This document shows, one piece after another, positions 33,350 through 34,198 of a stretch of DNA of 34,198 nt. Under the pieces are notes generated by a model that did not search any database, was not told the DNA's origin, and saw only the letters and a list, made by a program, of their open reading frames with translations. Within the stretch, counting starts at the first letter, position 1, and the number at the start of each line of letters is the position of its first letter. The DNA is from Didymodactylos carnosus (taxonomy: Eukaryota; Rotifera; Eurotatoria; Philodinida; Philodinidae): positions 1 through 34,198 of the forward strand of contig CAJNOQ010001233.1 of the NCBI GenBank assembly GCA_905250885.1, written 5' to 3'. A program made the position numbers and the translations under genes.

Positions 33350-34198
33350 TTTGTTTATTATCAATTATTGCTAATAGTCTTTCATTGAAAAACCGGTTGT
33401 ATTTTTATAAGTATGTCAGATATTCTTTTGTGTTGGTACCAGGAAGAAGACAGAAAACATATTGTTGTTATTATTTCAACATATCTGTTTGACATTCCAT
33501 ATATTTTGTCCAACGAATGATTTTTTTGTTTTTGTTTTCCCTACATCCACATAAACAGTTACTTCTGTTTCTAATTCATATAAGTGAAAAAAAACCCGAT
33601 GATATATGCACATATGTTTTCTTCTTTTACATTTAAGAATTTTTTTTTTTTACCATATCCAGGTACATTGTTTTTGATGCTAACGAATGATAAAAACTGT
33701 TCATTGTTTTTTATGGCGTGTGCGTCTGTGTATGTGCCTCTTTTTCAACTGTGTATTATTCTGTACATATATTATTATTCTATCTTATGTTTTTGTTTTA
33801 AAAAAAATGTGCAATCGAATATTCATTGAAAGTAATTTTAAAAATGAACTTACAGTCTTTTATAGAGAGAAAAAGGTGAAGTCCGCATAAGAACAGAAAT
33901 CGGCCCACTAACAATAACCGCTTCAATCGGTCTAAACCTCATTAGAATCACATTCATTATCATATTCGATGATTTCGACCCTTCTGAGCGCTTTCAGTCG
34001 AATATACCCGACAGAATCTACTCGAAAACGAGCAATGATTTAGCACCAACAGTATGACAGTAAAATCAACATTTCTCAGTAACCATCCTATATTAAGCCT
34101 AGCGCAATATATCATTCGACGCGCCATGAAAACCTCTACAATATGTGTTAATAAGAAACTTAACGAAGTGGAGCAGCGGCCTTTATGAATTAAATACT
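33350..34198. other. 3' flank of lipin and composition shift at window end
   Basis: The first 500 bases are T-rich 3' flank without a clear AATAAA. From about 33878 the sequence becomes GC-richer and is open for 59 codons on the plus strand (to TGA 34055-34057) and for 56 codons from an ATG at 34127 on the minus strand. Neither product is recognised. It may be the edge of a mobile element or a neighbouring gene that continues outside the window. Confidence 0.35.

Noticed and set aside
1..34198. tRNA, rRNA and CRISPR-type arrays
   Set aside because: TTCGAAT-like strings occur (for example near 8511, 9464 and 25114), but none sits in a tRNA-like fold with an A box; no regular spacer-repeat array or rRNA segment was seen.

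Overview
The window is animal nuclear DNA: AT-rich, with exons interrupted by short GT-AG introns (mostly 50-110 nt) and proteins that are clearly metazoan (integrin-linked kinase, mu-crystallin/ketimine reductase, lipin, proteasome beta-2). The combination of AT-rich short introns, Asn/Gln/Ser/Thr-rich linkers, compact genes and many small decayed inverted-repeat elements fits a bdelloid rotifer (Adineta/Rotaria type). That assignment is inference; another small lophotrochozoan is possible.

Layout. 1340-4800 (+): eleven exons of a Ser-rich, disordered protein with two short blocks that recall the actin regulator CRACD/KIAA1211; its 5' end is not resolved. 4801-7860: long spacer with a small candidate secreted peptide on the minus strand and a frame-broken Ser-rich coding relic. 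7861-10019 (+): PSMB2, whose second intron has swollen to 1.4 kb by a retroposon flanked by an 8-bp target-site duplication, followed directly by a foldback element with ~165-bp arms. 10372-11112 (+): single-exon HAD phosphatase. 11113-15063: repeat-rich spacer with two foldback elements, a minus-strand relic of a PARP-type ADP-ribosyltransferase domain and a cluster of GAGTACTC-type palindromes. 15064-17975 (-): complete ILK pseudokinase gene with a possible 33-nt cassette exon and a foldback element in one intron. 18196-18355 (-): the 3' exon of the RNA polymerase subunit POLR2L, 220 bp upstream of ILK on the same strand; the zinc-binding N-terminal exon is not found. 19249-20811 (+): complete eight-exon CRYM. 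20812-27952: 7 kb without a recognisable gene, holding a small hairpin element, a CTAG-rich mosaic and a foldback element about 270 bp upstream of the next gene. 27953-33349 (+): complete fifteen-exon lipin (phosphatidate phosphatase) of about 1185 residues. 33350-34198: 3' flank plus a GC-richer stretch open on both strands.

The genes are housekeeping or signalling genes without one shared pathway. The one suggestive functional arrangement is POLR2L-ILK: a poly(A) signal about 110 nt before a splice acceptor that sits exactly on the ILK start codon, which resembles an SL trans-spliced operon. CRYM, HAD and LPIN also have acceptor-like sequence close to their ATG. I found no convincing new multi-gene system. 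The most informative oddities are the POLR2L fragment, the ILK cassette exon, the ADP-ribosyltransferase relic and the set of unrelated foldback elements.
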